Assembly: GCA_029747015.1 (NCBI GenBank)
Contig: JAKOGI010002210.1
Location: 62,501 to 126,500 of the forward strand
Direction of reading: 5' to 3'
From: Carnegiea gigantea
Lineage: Eukaryota; Streptophyta; Magnoliopsida; Caryophyllales; Cactaceae
DNA: 64,000 nt
Under the pieces are notes generated by a model. That model searched no databases. It saw only the letters and a program-made list of their open reading frames with translations, and was not told the origin of the DNA. How positions within the stretch are numbered: position 1 is the stretch's first letter; each line of letters starts with the position of its first letter. The translations under genes and the position numbers were made by a program. Positions 40,623-53,448 of the stretch are shown here, piece by piece.

Positions 40623-42032
40623 TGATGCATGAGCTTAACAAAACTCTAGCATAAATTCTTTGCGATCTGGTTCTAGAGCTTGATTCAATGAACATCAATA
40701 AAGTCAGAAATAAGAACATATGATATACAAGGGATAAAGGCAATGCCACCACCAAGCTAACGAGGAATGCACCCTCTAAACAATAAAGGCTAGGTCACCA
40801 AGTCTAGATTAAAGAAAACCCCTCAATTAACAACCTAACTCAAATTGATTAAGTGAGATTTGAGAGAGCATTTTGAGTAAACACAAAACCATAGCTTTCA
40901 TTCAACCAAATGTTACCATTACAAACTTGAAAAGGGAGAACTTATACTATCCAAGTCTTTCTCGCTAAAAGGAAGGTTTCTTTCATGCTTAGGAAACCTC
41001 CAAACAAGCCCAAACAAAGTACAGTATAATCCGAAAACTTAACTAATTACATAAGTGAGTCTAGTTAATACATGTGTTACTATACTAAACAGAAGCTAGA
41101 ACATGTTCAATTAATAGTAAGAGTTCCACTCGCACATAGGAGATAGAGAAATGGCTACTGTTGTTGGTTACTTTATGGAAAGGCAATCGGAATGCAACTT
41201 GCTTTCTCTCTCTTTATTTATTAGCCAACTTGATATTCAAACCTGCAAACTCTCCATGATGATGTTTCTAGCGTCCAAGGAGCTCAAGGGAGCAAGTATA
41301 TTGGTCACAAACCCTCCATGTGATGAAAGCCCGTTGCAAAGTCAAAACAGGTTGTTTAGAGCCTAATTAACCAAGTTAAACACCAAACTTGCTTCAGTTG
41401 GTTCTTCAATTCATAATTGATTTAGCCCTGATTCTTATGCATAGTTGGGTACCTTAGGATGTTAACAAACACCCCAAATAGAAAAATTAGTCATAACTCC
41501 TAAATCAGGTTTTGATAGGAGAGTCAATTAGAATCTTAAAACGAGTCAATAAGGAGCTAAAACTGCAAAAGTCAACTTGATGTAGCTGAATCACCATGAA
41601 GAACTTGCCTAGGCATTGGTTTATCTACATGGACTAATACTTCAGGATGTTGACTAACATCCTAGGCAAAAAGATTGGTCTTAAAGGAGGTCCAAGGTGG
41701 TGAACCAACTAAAAACTCAAAACTAGCCAGAATTGATCCAATTCTATGATACTTGTTATTTTGGACCAATTGAGCAAAATGGCTTAAACATAACACAAAA
41801 ATGACTTGACCAAGTAAAACTTGACTCCTTGGGGAGTCCAACAAAGTAGGACTCTCTTCGAAGAAGGCTTATAAACATCACCAAAGACATTGTCCAAAAT
41901 GGTACCCAATTCAGTGTATGTAAAGGAGAACAAGTTTAAGATTGAGTACTTAGACCTTGGTTACCTTCTTTCTCTTTGGAATTGATAGTACCTTGGTCTT
42001 GTGAGTGTCCCATGGTACAATGCCTTACATTA
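40623..42032 (-). repeat. 5' LTR of the Ty3/gypsy element
   Basis: 1410 bp. It starts TGATGCATGAGCTTAAC and ends TGCCTTACATTA, where the terminal CA has mutated. It is homologous to 34630-36007. Confidence 0.82.
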
Positions 42033-43030
42033 GAGTCTGACTCATCAAAGAGTTGAGGTGGCAGTGACAGAGTCTGACGTGTTAATTTTGGGTGAATAAA
42101 AAGAAGAAAAAGTCCATACCGACCTTATTTTGAGCACAGCCAAATTGATCTCTGTTTTTTTTTTAATAGCATATTAGTTGTTCCTCCTCCCTCTCTCTTC
42201 TTCTTTTCAGCAATGATGATGATGGTAATAATGATAATAACTTTTGTACACTCACAGTAGTGATAATTTCTCTAACTCTTTTTCCTTGCAATCTCTTTAT
42301 TCTTCTTTGTGTTTAATTAACACGCCTAAACCTTTGTTCTGGCAACCCTAGACCTTTGCTCTGGCAACCTAACCTGTAGCTAACCACTGTCTAGAGCCAC
42401 AACGGATGTTGACTGCAAACATGAGATCGTTGTACTCCGGCAAATTTCAATTACCCCTGGTTCGAGTAATTGGCCAGCAATCGAGCAATTCAAATGAATA
42501 TTCTCTTTCTTCTCCACTACCTTAACTCCAGCTGTCTGGCTTAATCTTACAACTATTGGACCTAGATTATTGCCAATGAATAGAGGCAAGGCTTTTCTGT
42601 CCATGGTTAAGCCTCGTTGGTGGCGGATCTGGAAGACACAGTTTGGGCTTGTTTGAAGAGAAGAAAGAAAGATGCACATTGGTACTTGTTGTGGCCCAAC
42701 AATGGAGTGTACAACCATAACAGACCACAACGAATGTGGCAATGCTGTCACTGGATCAGCAAGAGCGCCCGATAAGGTGACACCGATGCATTACATTACT
42801 CATTTGGGAGAAATAAGATGGTACTAGATTGAGGTGGAAAGAGCCTAACTAGCATTAGGGCCACATTGTTAAGCTCACTAGTCACCTCACCGCTTGCTCA
42901 CCAGCAACAGAGGATTTTGGTGGTGAACTTGATAGTGGCTAGTGAATGCCTGGGTGGATAGGATGGGAGTAATGTTTCAAAAAAATGGAAAAAAATTTTA
43001 GGGAGAAAATTCTTTACACACAGATACACA
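42033..43030. other. intergenic, nothing supported
   Basis: An open frame at 42380-42751 (minus) shows no domain. No element ends were found. Confidence 0.45.
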
Positions 43031-43040
43031 CACAAAAATA

Positions 43041-43042
43041 TA

Positions 43043-43079
<37 letters not shown>

Positions 43080-43090
43080 TACATACATAT

Positions 43091-43152
<62 letters not shown>

Positions 43153-43182
43153 CTATGTGTGCATGTATATATATATATTATA

Positions 43183-43266
<84 letters not shown>

Positions 43267-43374
43267 GTATATGTATATGTATGTATATATATATGCGTGT
43301 GTGTGTGTGTGTATGTGTGCACACACACACACACACACACATACATTCATATATATACACACACACACACACTC
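43041..43374. repeat. compound (TA)n/(CA)n/(TG)n microsatellite
   Basis: Successive runs: TA, CA, (CA)28-like at 43094-43142, TA (43167-43252), GTAT tetranucleotides, GT, then CA twice. It abuts the start of the Athila-like LTR at 43377. The frames across it encode alternating H/T, I/Y or C/V and are not genes. Confidence 0.95.
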
Positions 43375-44720
43375 TCTGATAAGTGCTCAAAGTGTATATT
43401 ATTGTAGGGTAATTTTGCTGCATTTTTTGAGACAATTGTGTGCTTTATGACATAATTTATACTTCTATTCTCTTTTTATGCTTGGGTATTATTCTTTGAT
43501 GGTATTTGCAAGTTTATAGACCATTTAACCCGGTATTGGACCCTTATTTTACGTTGACCTCCCACAGATGCCCCTGAGTTGCCATGCCCATGGAGCAAGA
43601 GAAGAGCAGAAGAATTCGGTTCTTGCCAAGAGCACGGTCCAACCGTGGTGGATGCCATGAACCGTCGTAAGCCTGTAACTGCTAGTCTCTTCGTCTTCCT
43701 TTGTTGTGCGGCTGAGGATGCTCCATTTGCTGCTTAAAAGGCGTGTTCCAAGACAGAAAAGAGAAGAGTTAGAGAGCAACCATAGCCATTTTCACTACTT
43801 CTCTCACATCTTTCTTTTAGTTTAGTTAAGTTTTGAGGTTTGAAAGGAGAAGCTTTGTTCTTGGAGGCTAGAAGATTGTTGCACAATTCAAGGGCTGCCA
43901 TAGTTGCAAAGTTTTCCTTCCTTCCTCTGAATTTGTTCTTAAACTCTTGTTTTTGTTGAATTAGAAATTTGAGTAAGTAGTTTTATCTAATCTAGGGATT
44001 TGTTAGCCATAGTATTGTAGTTGGATCCCTTATCTTTAAAATCTTGTACTTGTTTCATGATTGAAATTATTCATGTCTATCTGGAAATTAGAATGTTGTG
44101 AGTGAAATTCAGCCAATCTTGCTTGCTTATGTTAGGTAGTTGAGCGAAGCACTGAAAGGTGAAACTCACTACTCGATCGTCTTGATAGAACTTGATTCAG
44201 CAAAACTGGAGAGAGAATTACTGGTTAAGAGCAGACTTAGCATCTATAGATCATTAACCTAGACTAAATCAAAGACACTTGACAGAGTGTTCGTTGAATT
44301 TGTTTAGGCAATTTAGTTTATTTCAAAAGAAAGGATTAAATTCAACTCGATTGCAATTCCTTGAATCGTTTAATCTATGAAAAGTGCATGCCTAATTCTA
44401 TGATCCAATCCTTTACTTGGTGAATCAAATTCCTAGATGCTTTATCTTGATTAAATTTCTAAATAGTTAATTAGGATCTATTTGGCCCAATTTATGGAAA
44501 ACTGTTTTTGTTTTGTAAAAGTAGTTTCTTTAAAAGCTGTTTTTGGAGAAATTATGAAGTGTTTGGCCTAATTTATATGAAAATAGTTTTGAACAATTTG
44601 AGTTGTTTGGCCTAACTTCTTTTGAAGTACTAATCAATTCATTTATCTTTTATTATTTTTTGTACATTATAATTATTTATTTTTTCTTATTTCTCTACTA
44701 AAGTAAGAGATTGATTTTTT

Positions 44721-44753
<33 letters not shown>

Positions 44754-45116
44754 TTACAACCATCAACTTCTATGTATTTCTAGGAGATAATACACATATA
44801 AAATTTTATTTTTTGGTAAGCATCAAATTGAAAAAAAAAAACGAACAACCAAAAGTGAAGCATTAATCAATACAAACAAATTATGAAACATGGTACTTTA
44901 TTTTTCTTTCTACCTGCGCCCCAAATAAATCAACTATTACCTACTCATTAAAAATCTAACAATTTTAGTGAGATAGGATATCCAATGCTCCGCCATACTC
45001 TACTGAGTAATCATATCGATTGGTATGTTGTTCTCCCTCATCATCTTCTACTAGAGGCATCATCACCTTCTACTAGAGGCATGTAATTGGGATCTTGATC
45101 ACACCTATTGAACTCT

Positions 45117-46150
45117 TCATCTTTGATGGCATATTTTCTTGATATAGTTATGAAGGGCCATGGTTGTCACCACAATTTTGCATTGTCTAGAGAATTCATA
45201 ACTTGGCATATCAAGTAATATTCTCCATCTATTCTTCCACACCCCAAATGTTCTTTCAATCACATTTCTAAGAGATGCATATGCAAAATTAAACACTTCG
45301 TAGTACCCTATAGGAGGTCGGTTTGAACGTCTAAAATTAGAAAGATGATATTGATGTTGCGGTCCTTTAAAAGGTGCGAGGTATCCCTTCATGTTTGGGT
45401 AACCAGCATCTACAAGATAATACTTACCTAATAAAAATAAGTAATTTCTTGTTAAACATGGTTTATAACAAATTACACAATTTTAATATTGATGCAAGTG
45501 AAAATAAAAGGAGCACATACCTTGGGGAGCAAGTGGAAATATATTTGAATTCTTGTATTTTTCCAATGTCACCATAAGGATACGTGTGTCATATGCAGAT
45601 CCTTCCCAGCTAGCTTAAACGAAGGTGAACAACAAGTCAAAATCACATATTGGCATCGCGTTTTGGTGACATAGCCTTTTCTTCCAATATAAGGAATTTC
45701 ATTCTCCTTTGGAGTTATAACTGCACGAATGTGAGTACCATCCATAGCTCCAATTGCACCTTTGAAATGTGGCCACAATCTACAATCTTCTCTAATTTTT
45801 CTTGGAATCTTTTTAAAGTGATGATCGGGTGGTTGTATAGTATCTTTAGAAAATACAATCAAAGATTTCAAAACTTCACCAAATTTTCTACTTACGATTT
45901 CTCCAGAATGCTGAAATCTAGATTGAACATTACGATTGGAGTGCCCATGCGCACAAGCCCAAAGAAACATAGCCAATGCCTCTTCTGTACGCATTGTCCT
46001 TGTTGAACGTAAACCATAACTATCCATCAGTAATTTTACTAGTCAAATGAATACATGTGGCTTCATTCTTAACATCCTATAACTTTCACCTGGGGTATTG
46101 AGCACCTCAATGACATATTGCCATCCTGAGCATATCGAAGTTCTAACATT
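45117..46150 (-). pseudogene. PIF/Harbinger DDE transposase
   Basis: Catalyses excision and insertion of Harbinger elements. The N-terminal part (46140 to about 46030) reads SGWQYVIEVLNTPGESYRM. The 152-codon stretch 46027-45569 carries LRSTRTMRTEEALAMFLW and the first catalytic Asp in GAIGAMDGTHIRAV. The second Asp, in the GSAYDTRI motif, lies in another frame after a one-base shift near 45610. An intron (45520-45428, GTATGT...TTAG) splits the Gly codon before KYYLVDAGYPN. The last exon (45427-45117) has the catalytic Glu in LRNVIERTFGVWKNRW and ends MALHNYIKKI. All three catalytic residues survive, and the visible lesions are frameshifts, including some at the extreme N terminus. Confidence 0.85.
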
Positions 46151-46602
46151 TCGTTTCATAGGTACTTCAGATGATATTGAATACATAATGTTGCTCCCAA
46201 TGTAATAAGTAAAAGCATCCTTCTCTTGATGAGTCCATGCTGAAGAAATATTTGTTCATAGTCATCGTCATCATCATCACTCATTTCAATCTCTTCATTT
46301 TCATCTTCTGAGTCATCAAAATCCATTTTATCCTCTTCAGTAGTAGTGTTTTTAATTTTGCTGATATCAATTCCATCATCCTACCAACAATAATCAAAAC
46401 ATTACATGACAAAATAACCAATAATTAATACAGTAATAAAATTATGTCATAGAAATAAAATATGTGACACCTAAATAAGTTTCCTATAAAGTAACAAAAA
46501 AACAGTGTTGTTAAGTGCGAAATAAAACACAAAAACAAAAGAAAACACTAATATCATTGCGTACTTAGTACTATGCATTATTCTATAAAAAGAAAAGAAA
46601 AA

Positions 46603-48080
46603 CTAACGTCTAAAATTACGTTTAACCTCTTTTATGAGCTCAAGCTCATCCTCAAGCGAAGCAACTCTCACGCCTTCGTCTTCCAGTGTAATAAACATCT
46701 CCCTATATTGTCGCTTGATAAATAAGCGGGCACCTAGCATATATAGCTCACTACCAAGCTCAACAGAAGGAAGAGTTTTTAGCAAACTTATACATTCTGC
46801 AATGCTACAACCAGGAAGGCCATTTGACACAGAAGTCACAGTGAAATGAGCGACAAAACTTTCTGCAGCCTCCACAATGCGATCTAACCGACTTTGCATA
46901 CCTGCAGCAGTACCTACCTTTGACTTAATCCTCTTTGATGGTTTTTCTTTCCCTTCCTTAGAACTAGATTTTTTTTTCTTCTTGTTACCATCTTGTTCAA
47001 CAGAATCAACATTATCAACCTCAGTGTTTTCCAAACTAATATTCGGAACCCCATTGTCATCATATCCACTATCTTTAATCCTTACATTTCTGATAACTTC
47101 TACATTCTCCTCTTCCTCTACTGCCTCATCTTCCCTTTCTCCCTCCCTCCCTCCATTTTCATTAACTTCTAGTGCATATGGATCCCATGAATGCTATCGG
47201 TTGTAAATGTGTTGGAAAACATTATATCCATTTTTGTTAAATTAGCCAACCCCCCTTCACGAAAATTAGCATATTCAAGATTAGCATATAAGTGAAATGG
47301 AAAAAATACATTAGTATGATCTTCAAATTAAAAGCTAAGAACATATCTGAAGTACTAAAAAGTTATACTAACCTTGATTTTTTCCTCCCACCAAGAGTCA
47401 TCAGCAAGAACTGTGTTTTTATCGGGATCCCATCCTAAACCAGTCTCCATTAGTAACTTCTTCCATGCTTTATATTGAGTTTTTAGAGCTTCCCACCTAT
47501 TTTTTAATTGTCTATACTCATAATTCCTTCCACTCCTTTGGCGAAACTTTATAACCACATTATCCTATCCTATCTTATTAAAATGTGTATGTGGTCCATT
47601 TCTTGCATGAACCTCTTCAGCACAAACTTGATGGAAAGTCTTCGTTGTAATTGGATCCCAACTTGCCTTTTCTTTCTTTGCAATTTGGCGAGATGGGCCA
47701 AAAGAATTTTGACCATGTCCTTTTGTAATGAGCTTTTAACTAGCAATCTAATAAGAGTTAGGTCCAAATATAAGTAAAAAATGCCAAATGAACAAAGGAG
47801 ACGACAAAGGCTAACTAGAAATGATATATTGCCGTGACATATCAGCATAACCATATAAAATATAAAGGTTGGCTAATTCACCATGATAGTTGCTGTATCA
47901 ACATCATTATTAACAAATAAATTTAGAAAATATTGAAATATTTTATCAAAAAATATAACAAGATGAAACTAAAGTTACTTACTTGATCATACATAGAGGG
48001 ATTCAATTGCATATGAAATTGCCTAGATGAGAACTCATTAGCAATATTGAGATTTACTGGTCGTTTACCCTAGAATGTTA
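46603..48080 (-). pseudogene. Harbinger Myb/SANT-like accessory protein
   Basis: The second PIF/Harbinger gene: a DNA-binding partner that carries the transposase to element ends and the nucleus. From the right: a short exon with RPVNLNIANEFSSRQFHMQL ending at a GTAAGT donor (about 48070-47983). Then comes the Myb-like trihelix region (about 47680-47373) with AEEVHARNGPHTHF, LKNRWEALKTQYKAWKKLL and DDSWWEEKIK before a GTTAGT donor. The stretch 47034-46603 is Lys-rich (nuclear-targeting-like KKKKK and KRIKSK), followed by a helical C-terminal region. An in-frame TAG at about 47566 replaces a Trp expected after KIG, so the gene is disabled. A possible first coding exon is at 49693-49648, ending at GTAAGT. 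Confidence 0.75.
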
Positions 48081-48740
48081 CGAAGAGAAAAATTTTAGAA
48101 ATGATTTCCATCTTTAAGATATCAATTAAATAAAGAAATATATTAGCTAATACAAGAATACATTTAACCTTGTTCGTAGTAGGAGAAGCATTGTTTGAAG
48201 AAGTTGGCTATTTTCGTATGATGCCAAATGTATCTTATGATCAAGATTTGATGACTTACTCTACAAAAGTAATATAAAATATTATGAGAAGAACAATTAT
48301 AAATATTAGACAAACATAAAAAACGTAAATATTGTTAGATTGGAAGTAATGCATAAGAAACATAAAAATGGGTAAGCTAGAGTGGAGGATTAATGCACAA
48401 TGAGCTGGGAACCAGCAAGCTATAGACATTTCTTTTATACTGCTTTATCTTATCAATCATATCATAATCAAAAAAGCTAAAGATAAGGTGGCCTCCCCCC
48501 TATTTTACTTAATTAAAAAAAAGGCACAAGCATTTTTAATACTGAACCTTTCATCCCTGTTTTCCTTCTTGCCCCACCAACATCTTTGTTTGACATATTA
48601 GTTGCTTGTTGTAGTTTTCTTCAATTTTCCATTAATCTAACAAATGACATGCTTCAACAACATTTCAATGAGGTTTATGTTTGATGCTCTATTGCTTTCT
48701 CATCTCTATCTAAATTTTCCAACTCCCCCACTCCAGTCAT

Positions 48741-48742
<2 letters not shown>

Positions 48743-48778
<36 letters not shown>
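48743..48778. repeat. (GA)n microsatellite
   Basis: AGAGAG run of about 36 bp inside the PIF/Harbinger element, between its genes and its right end. Confidence 0.9.
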
Positions 48779-48780
<2 letters not shown>

Positions 48781-50160
48781 CGATGGAGGAGGCGCCGGCG
48801 TTGGTGACCGTCACCATTGTCGCCCAAACTCGACAAGCCCAACTACTTGAGACCCACATAACACGGAGAAAGAAAGGGGGTCAGTTGGCCAAAACCTAAC
48901 CCACCGCCAAGCACCATCGTTGTTGCCATCTCTGGTGACCAAATTTGTTATTAGTGGTGATGAAGACTAGACTTAGCTCAATCTTAGTTCCATGCTGGCT
49001 CATTTATAATTAGGCAAGGGGGAACATCTCTGGCTCAAATTTTGTGCTCTGGAAGGGGCACAGAAGCCCAATTTATAAGCAAAAGAAGGTCGTGAGAGTC
49101 AGCACACACCTTATTTCATATTATTATCGTTTACCGAATACGGGATTTTTATTTTGTTGTGAGTTCACAATTTTGCATTAATCTAACAAATGAGAAGCTT
49201 CAACAACATCTCAATCAAGTTTGTGTTTAATGCTCTATTGCGTTCTCATCTTTACCATAATATTAGTTCATCATCTATTTTCCTTCTTTCTGCCTTTTAC
49301 CATGTAAATTTTAGCTCAATCTAAATTGCTTGCTCTTTCTCCTTCTCTTTCTCTCTCTTCCTGAATCCTTTCCAGCCATTTGATCTCTGTTATTTACCCC
49401 ATTATAGTCCATCACTAACTTACCACCATCTCAATGTTATTCCATACTAATTCAGATCAGAATTGCAGATGTGGGTGAAATAATTATGCCCAGACCAACA
49501 CGAAAACATATTTCAAAAAATTTGCACCATGGATTGGCATATACAATATATTAATTCCACTCTTCCCCCACCAAGAACAAAGATTATAAATTATGAATGT
49601 TACAAGAATAAAATCATTAGATAAGCATGGATTAATGACACTTACCTCCTTCTTTGGGTATGGTGTCGTATGATACTGATGAGATGGAGTCATGTTGATA
49701 TGAAAAAACTTGTAGAGAAGACTTATATTGGAGAAGATGGAGAGTGCATAATACTACAGGTTCATGTGAATTGAAGACGGGCAAGCTATGCGTATTTTAG
49801 CTATTTTGTAGAAAATTTTTGATTGCGGCAAATTCCGGGATACTCGCCTGTTTTGTAGAAGTGGAAGCAGCAAATTCCTGCTTCTGTTTCTACAGGCAGT
49901 TACTCAACAAATTGATTTTTAAAAACAGTTTTTAGTTTGTGAGAATTGTTATGTTTGGCTTAGTTTCTATTTTTCATGGTTAAAAGCTTGGATTTAAGTC
50001 AGGCCAAACAGCATCTTAGTTTATTTAGCCCAACTCAATGAAAGAATTGATCGCTTAGCAATTTCAATAAGTCATTGACTCGATAAATTACTTTGGTCCC
50101 TGAGGACAATCTTTTAATCTATACTATGACACCAGTGCACTTATGGACCTATCAAGTTTT

Positions 50161-50180
50161 TGACGCCATTGTTGAGGACC
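50161..50180 (+). other. primer binding site (Asp tRNA type)
   Basis: TGACGCCATTGTTGAGGACC lies 6 bases after the LTR end. The usual Athila/Tat site is TGGCGCCGTTGCCGGGGA, matched with several C-to-T/G-to-A type changes, consistent with methylation-driven decay. Confidence 0.75.
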
Positions 50181-50305
50181 AATTGTTAACTATTGAGTTA
50201 GTCTTACAAAATTGACAGTGTGTTTTACTTTAATTTTATTTTCCTTTTCTTTTTGATTGCGTTGGTAGTGCTGGTGATTGTGCTTGTAGGAATCTTCCCC
50301 CGTTT

Positions 50306-51686
50306 ATGCGAAGTACTTTTCTATACGAACTCGATCCTGAGATTGAGAAGACTTTCTGTTCAAGAAGGAAGAAGCAAAAGCTTGAGGAACAAGGACACAA
50401 GGCTAGGAGAACCTCACCAAATATGGCAGAAGGAGGAGCTGACCAAAGAAGAACACTTAGGAATTTTGTTACCGCAGGAGTTCAAGGTATTGCCTCAAGC
50501 ATCACTTGTTCTAACATTAAGGTAAATAATTTTGAGCTCAAGTCGACTCTTATTTCCATGGTGCAACAATCCCAGTTTGGAGGCACCCCGTTGGAAGATC
50601 CGAACTTACACCTCTCTGTCTTTTTAGAGGTGGGTGACACATTGAAGTTCAACGGAGTCTCCATCGATGCCATTCGACTGTGACTATTTCTCTTCCCACT
50701 TAGGGATAATGCAAGAGGATGGCTGCATGCTTTGCCCTCAAGATGCATCACCACATGGGATGAGCTTACTAGAGCTTTTCTTATCAAATTCTTCCCACCA
50801 AGCAAAACGGTAAGTTTAAGGAATCAAATCACCAACTTTACCTAAAGGGATGATGAGACACTCTATGAGGCTTGGGAGCGATTTAAGAATTTGTTGCGAT
50901 TGTACCCTCACAATGGCCTTCAACGATGGATGATTGTTCAAGCTTTCTACAATGGAGTGACCCAACCTATAAGGTCCACCATTGATGCGAAGGTAGGAGG
51001 AACCTTGATGAATAAGACTAAAGATGAGGCCTGCAATTTAATTAAGTAGATGGCGCTCAATTATTTTTAATGGTCCAATGAACAAGGCCAATCTAAGTGG
51101 GTTGAAGGCAAGCTAGAAGTTGATGCACCTGCTTTACTTAATGCCAAGGTAGATGCTATGACTCAAAGGTTGGAACCATTAAATGTGAATGCTGTGAATT
51201 CTAGTGCCCCTTTCCCATCATGTGAAATATGTGGTTCTATTGACCATTTGACTGAGAATTGCCAAGTTGGGAGTCCTTTTACCCAAAACACTAGCCACCA
51301 AGTCAATTATGTCAATAATTTCAACCCAAGATCAACCAATGACCCTCATTTTAACACTTATAATCCGATTTGGAGGAACCATCTAAATTTCTCATATAGG
51401 CCTAACCCTGCCACAATGCCCCAAATGAATGTTACGCAACCCCCCCAAATTTCAAAGACCTCCATTTCCCCAACACACTCCTCAAAAGTCCAACCTAGAA
51501 GCCATAATGGAGAGTATGCTTTTGGCGCATCAAAGCCAAGATAAGTATATAAAGCAATTAGCCACTAAGGTTAATGTGCTTACAGCTCATAACAAGATGT
51601 TGGAAGCCTAAATTGTACAATAAGTTAGCTCTTCATCTACACCTCCGAAAAAACTCCTAAGTAAACCCAAATCTAACTCCCGTGAG
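50306..51686 (+). pseudogene. Athila-like gag
   Basis: The structural capsid/nucleocapsid protein of the retrotransposon. The region near the start reads ELDPEIEKTFCSRRKKQK, similar to Athila Gag starts. A stop near 50681 follows FNGVSIDAIRL, then the capsid core continues (ARGWLHALPSRCITTWDELT, RFKNLLRLYPHNGL). The 128-codon stretch 51158-51544 contains an intact CCHC knuckle CEICGSIDHLTENC and YNPIWRNHLNFSY, a motif typical of Athila. Several stops interrupt the frame. The C-terminal part is cut by the insertion at 51687. Confidence 0.82.
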
Positions 51687-52833
51687 TAGACCTGACAAAA
51701 ATTGACCCTATCTGAAAACCCGACCCAAACCCTCCCGAAAGTTTTGGGTTTTGAACACGATTTTTTCGACCTAAACCCGAAATAAACCAAACTCGAAAAA
51801 CCCATAAATTTTTACGTCAACCCGGCCCGAACCGGAACCCGTCTGCTCGACCCGAGTATTATATACTTACGTTTTGTTTTCTTTAATTTTTTCCTCTTAA
51901 TAATAACAGCTTTTCATTATAACGAATCGTTTAGAGAGACGTCATACAATTATCACATCGTTTCACAAATTAGACAGTGGTTTCCCTTTTTCCCCATAAA
52001 GCAATGCCATATACAACTTATAAAAGGTATAATTTTAGAAAATGGCCATGAAACAACTCTAATATTAAGAAAAACAATTTAGAATTAGGTAAGTATTGAA
52101 AATTGCGAGTCATACCGTTATATTCTTGGTAAAATAAATACGTCTCATCGCATTTTAAATAAGATTATTCTATAATAATCTAATATTTTGATTTTATAAT
52201 TAATAGATAATTATAATATCTTGCGCGTATATATATAATATTCTTTTGTTTGGATTCCTTCTAATTGGTCTCGAATCTAATGCAATATTAGACAATGGAC
52301 CAACTTATGTTTGTGTTAGGATGGAGCACTAATAAAGCATTCCTGATTAGGTAATACTAGGTTAATTAACGAAACATCAAATTATTAAATGGGCTATTAG
52401 CGGGTCGAACCGCTCTGACTCGTTAACATGTTTTAGACGGGCCGACCCATGAATGACCAGACCAATTGTTAATATTTTAATATACGGGTCAATCTATCCA
52501 AACGTGACTCATTGTCCACCCGTATATGTTTTTCATATATCATGTTGAAAAGTTTGTATATTTTTGATATTCTTTGAAAAAATTACAATTATAATGCTCG
52601 TTCATTAAATACAGACAATTTTAAGTAATAAATACGCCGAATTTTTGATTTTGCCAAAAAAAATAATTCACTAAAAAGGCGCTTTAAACCTATTGGGTTG
52701 ATCCGCAACCCGTAAAAGGGAAATACGCCCGCCCGTATTTTACCCGAATCCGAAATACACCTGACCTGTGTTTTACCCAAACCAGAATACACCCAACCCG
52801 TATTTAATCCGCCCGGCCGAATTGACATCTTTA
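51687..52833 (+). mobile_element. hAT-like non-autonomous element, family A copy 4
   Basis: 1147 bp with a perfect 8-bp target duplication CCCGTGAG (51679-51686 and 52834-52841). The ends are TAGACCTGACAAAAATTGAC and, in reverse, TAAAGATGTCAATTCGG. It interrupts the retrotransposon gag/protease frame. It is the copy that best defines the family's boundaries. No ORF is present. Confidence 0.92.
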
Positions 52834-52841
52834 CCCGTGAG

Positions 52842-53448
52842 CATTGTAATTGTGTTACCTTGAAAGACAGGGTGGAGGACCCTAGTAAACCTGAGGGCAT
52901 ACCACTTGAGGAGGGTAGAGAAATAATCATGGTTGAAAGTAAGGAGAGAAATGATGGCGCCAAGCCTATGATATTCATAGAAAATGAAAGTTTAGAGATC
53001 CCCATAGTTTTTCCACCTAAGTTTTCTGACCCCGGTAGCTTTTCTATCCCCTGTCTCGTAGGAAAAGTGGAAATTGAAAGAGCCTTATGTGACCTAGGGT
53101 GCAAGCGTCAGTTTGTTGTCATATTCTTTGTTTCATAAGCTTCATTTAGGGCCATTACAACCTGCACCTCTTTCATTACAACTAGCAGATGGTTCTGAAA
53201 TGCAACCTTTAGGTAAATTAGAGGATGTGTCAGTCAAATTAGGAGATATTTGGGTGTTGGAAGACTTTGTCATTGCTGATATGACTGAAAATAATGATGC
53301 CCAAATTATTCTTAATAGGCCCTTCTTGGCCACAGTAGGTTGCCATATTGATGTAAAAAGGGGACGGATAACATTTGAGGTACAAGGGAGTTATACTATG
53401 TTATGCCATATAGAGGAGAAAGCGTTTTCTCCTCATTCTTCCCATTAG
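52842..53448 (+). pseudogene. Athila-like retropepsin (aspartic protease)
   Basis: The polyprotein protease. The stretch 52860-53105 ends in ERALCDLG, with the catalytic Asp in CDLG where most elements have DLGAS. One extra base at about 53100 shifts the frame. The second stretch 53113-53448 continues with LFHKLHLGPLQPAPLSLQLA, DFVIADM and AQIILNRPFLATVG, the typical second half of the domain, where RPFL is the flap-distal signature. It is otherwise well preserved. Confidence 0.85.

Larger units (their letters stand above)
34630..42032 (-). mobile_element. decayed Ty3/gypsy LTR retrotransposon
   Basis: About 7.4 kb, coding on the minus strand. The LTRs are 34630-36007 and 40623-42032, alignable end to end. 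The left LTR has the palindromic ends TGATGCA...TGCATCA. Order from right to left: 5' LTR, primer site, gag with CCHC-like knuckle, reverse transcriptase, RNase H, integrase zinc finger and core, 3' LTR. The RT and integrase finger look chromovirus-like. There are many stops and frameshifts, so it is not autonomous. A clear 5-bp target duplication is missing (GAAGT against GAGTC). Confidence 0.88.
44474..50015 (-). mobile_element. near-complete PIF/Harbinger transposon (5542 bp)
   Basis: TTA flanks both ends (44471-44473, 50016-50018). The 14-bp ends are GGATCTATTTGGCC and, in reverse, GATGCTGTTTGGCC. Both subterminal regions repeat GTTTGGCCTAA-type words. It carries the two genes expected of the superfamily on the minus strand: a Myb/SANT-like protein (right, upstream) and a DDE transposase (left, downstream). 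Both are broken by a few lesions, so the element is recent but probably no longer autonomous. Confidence 0.88.
43377..50154 (+). repeat. 5' LTR of the Athila-like element, split by a PIF/Harbinger insertion
   Basis: Inverted LTR ends TGATA...TATCA. Without the inserted transposon (5542 bp plus TTA) it is about 1.23 kb. The inner edge is fixed by the primer site that follows. The outer edge abuts the microsatellite, so the target duplication could not be checked. Confidence 0.68.

Noticed and set aside
42380..42751. 123-codon minus-strand open frame
   Set aside because: No domain recognised and not joined to any exon-like neighbour. Could be chance.
42898..43450. Multiple overlapping frames encoding HTHT, CVCV and IYIY runs
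   Set aside because: Compound CA/TA/GT microsatellite, open on both strands.
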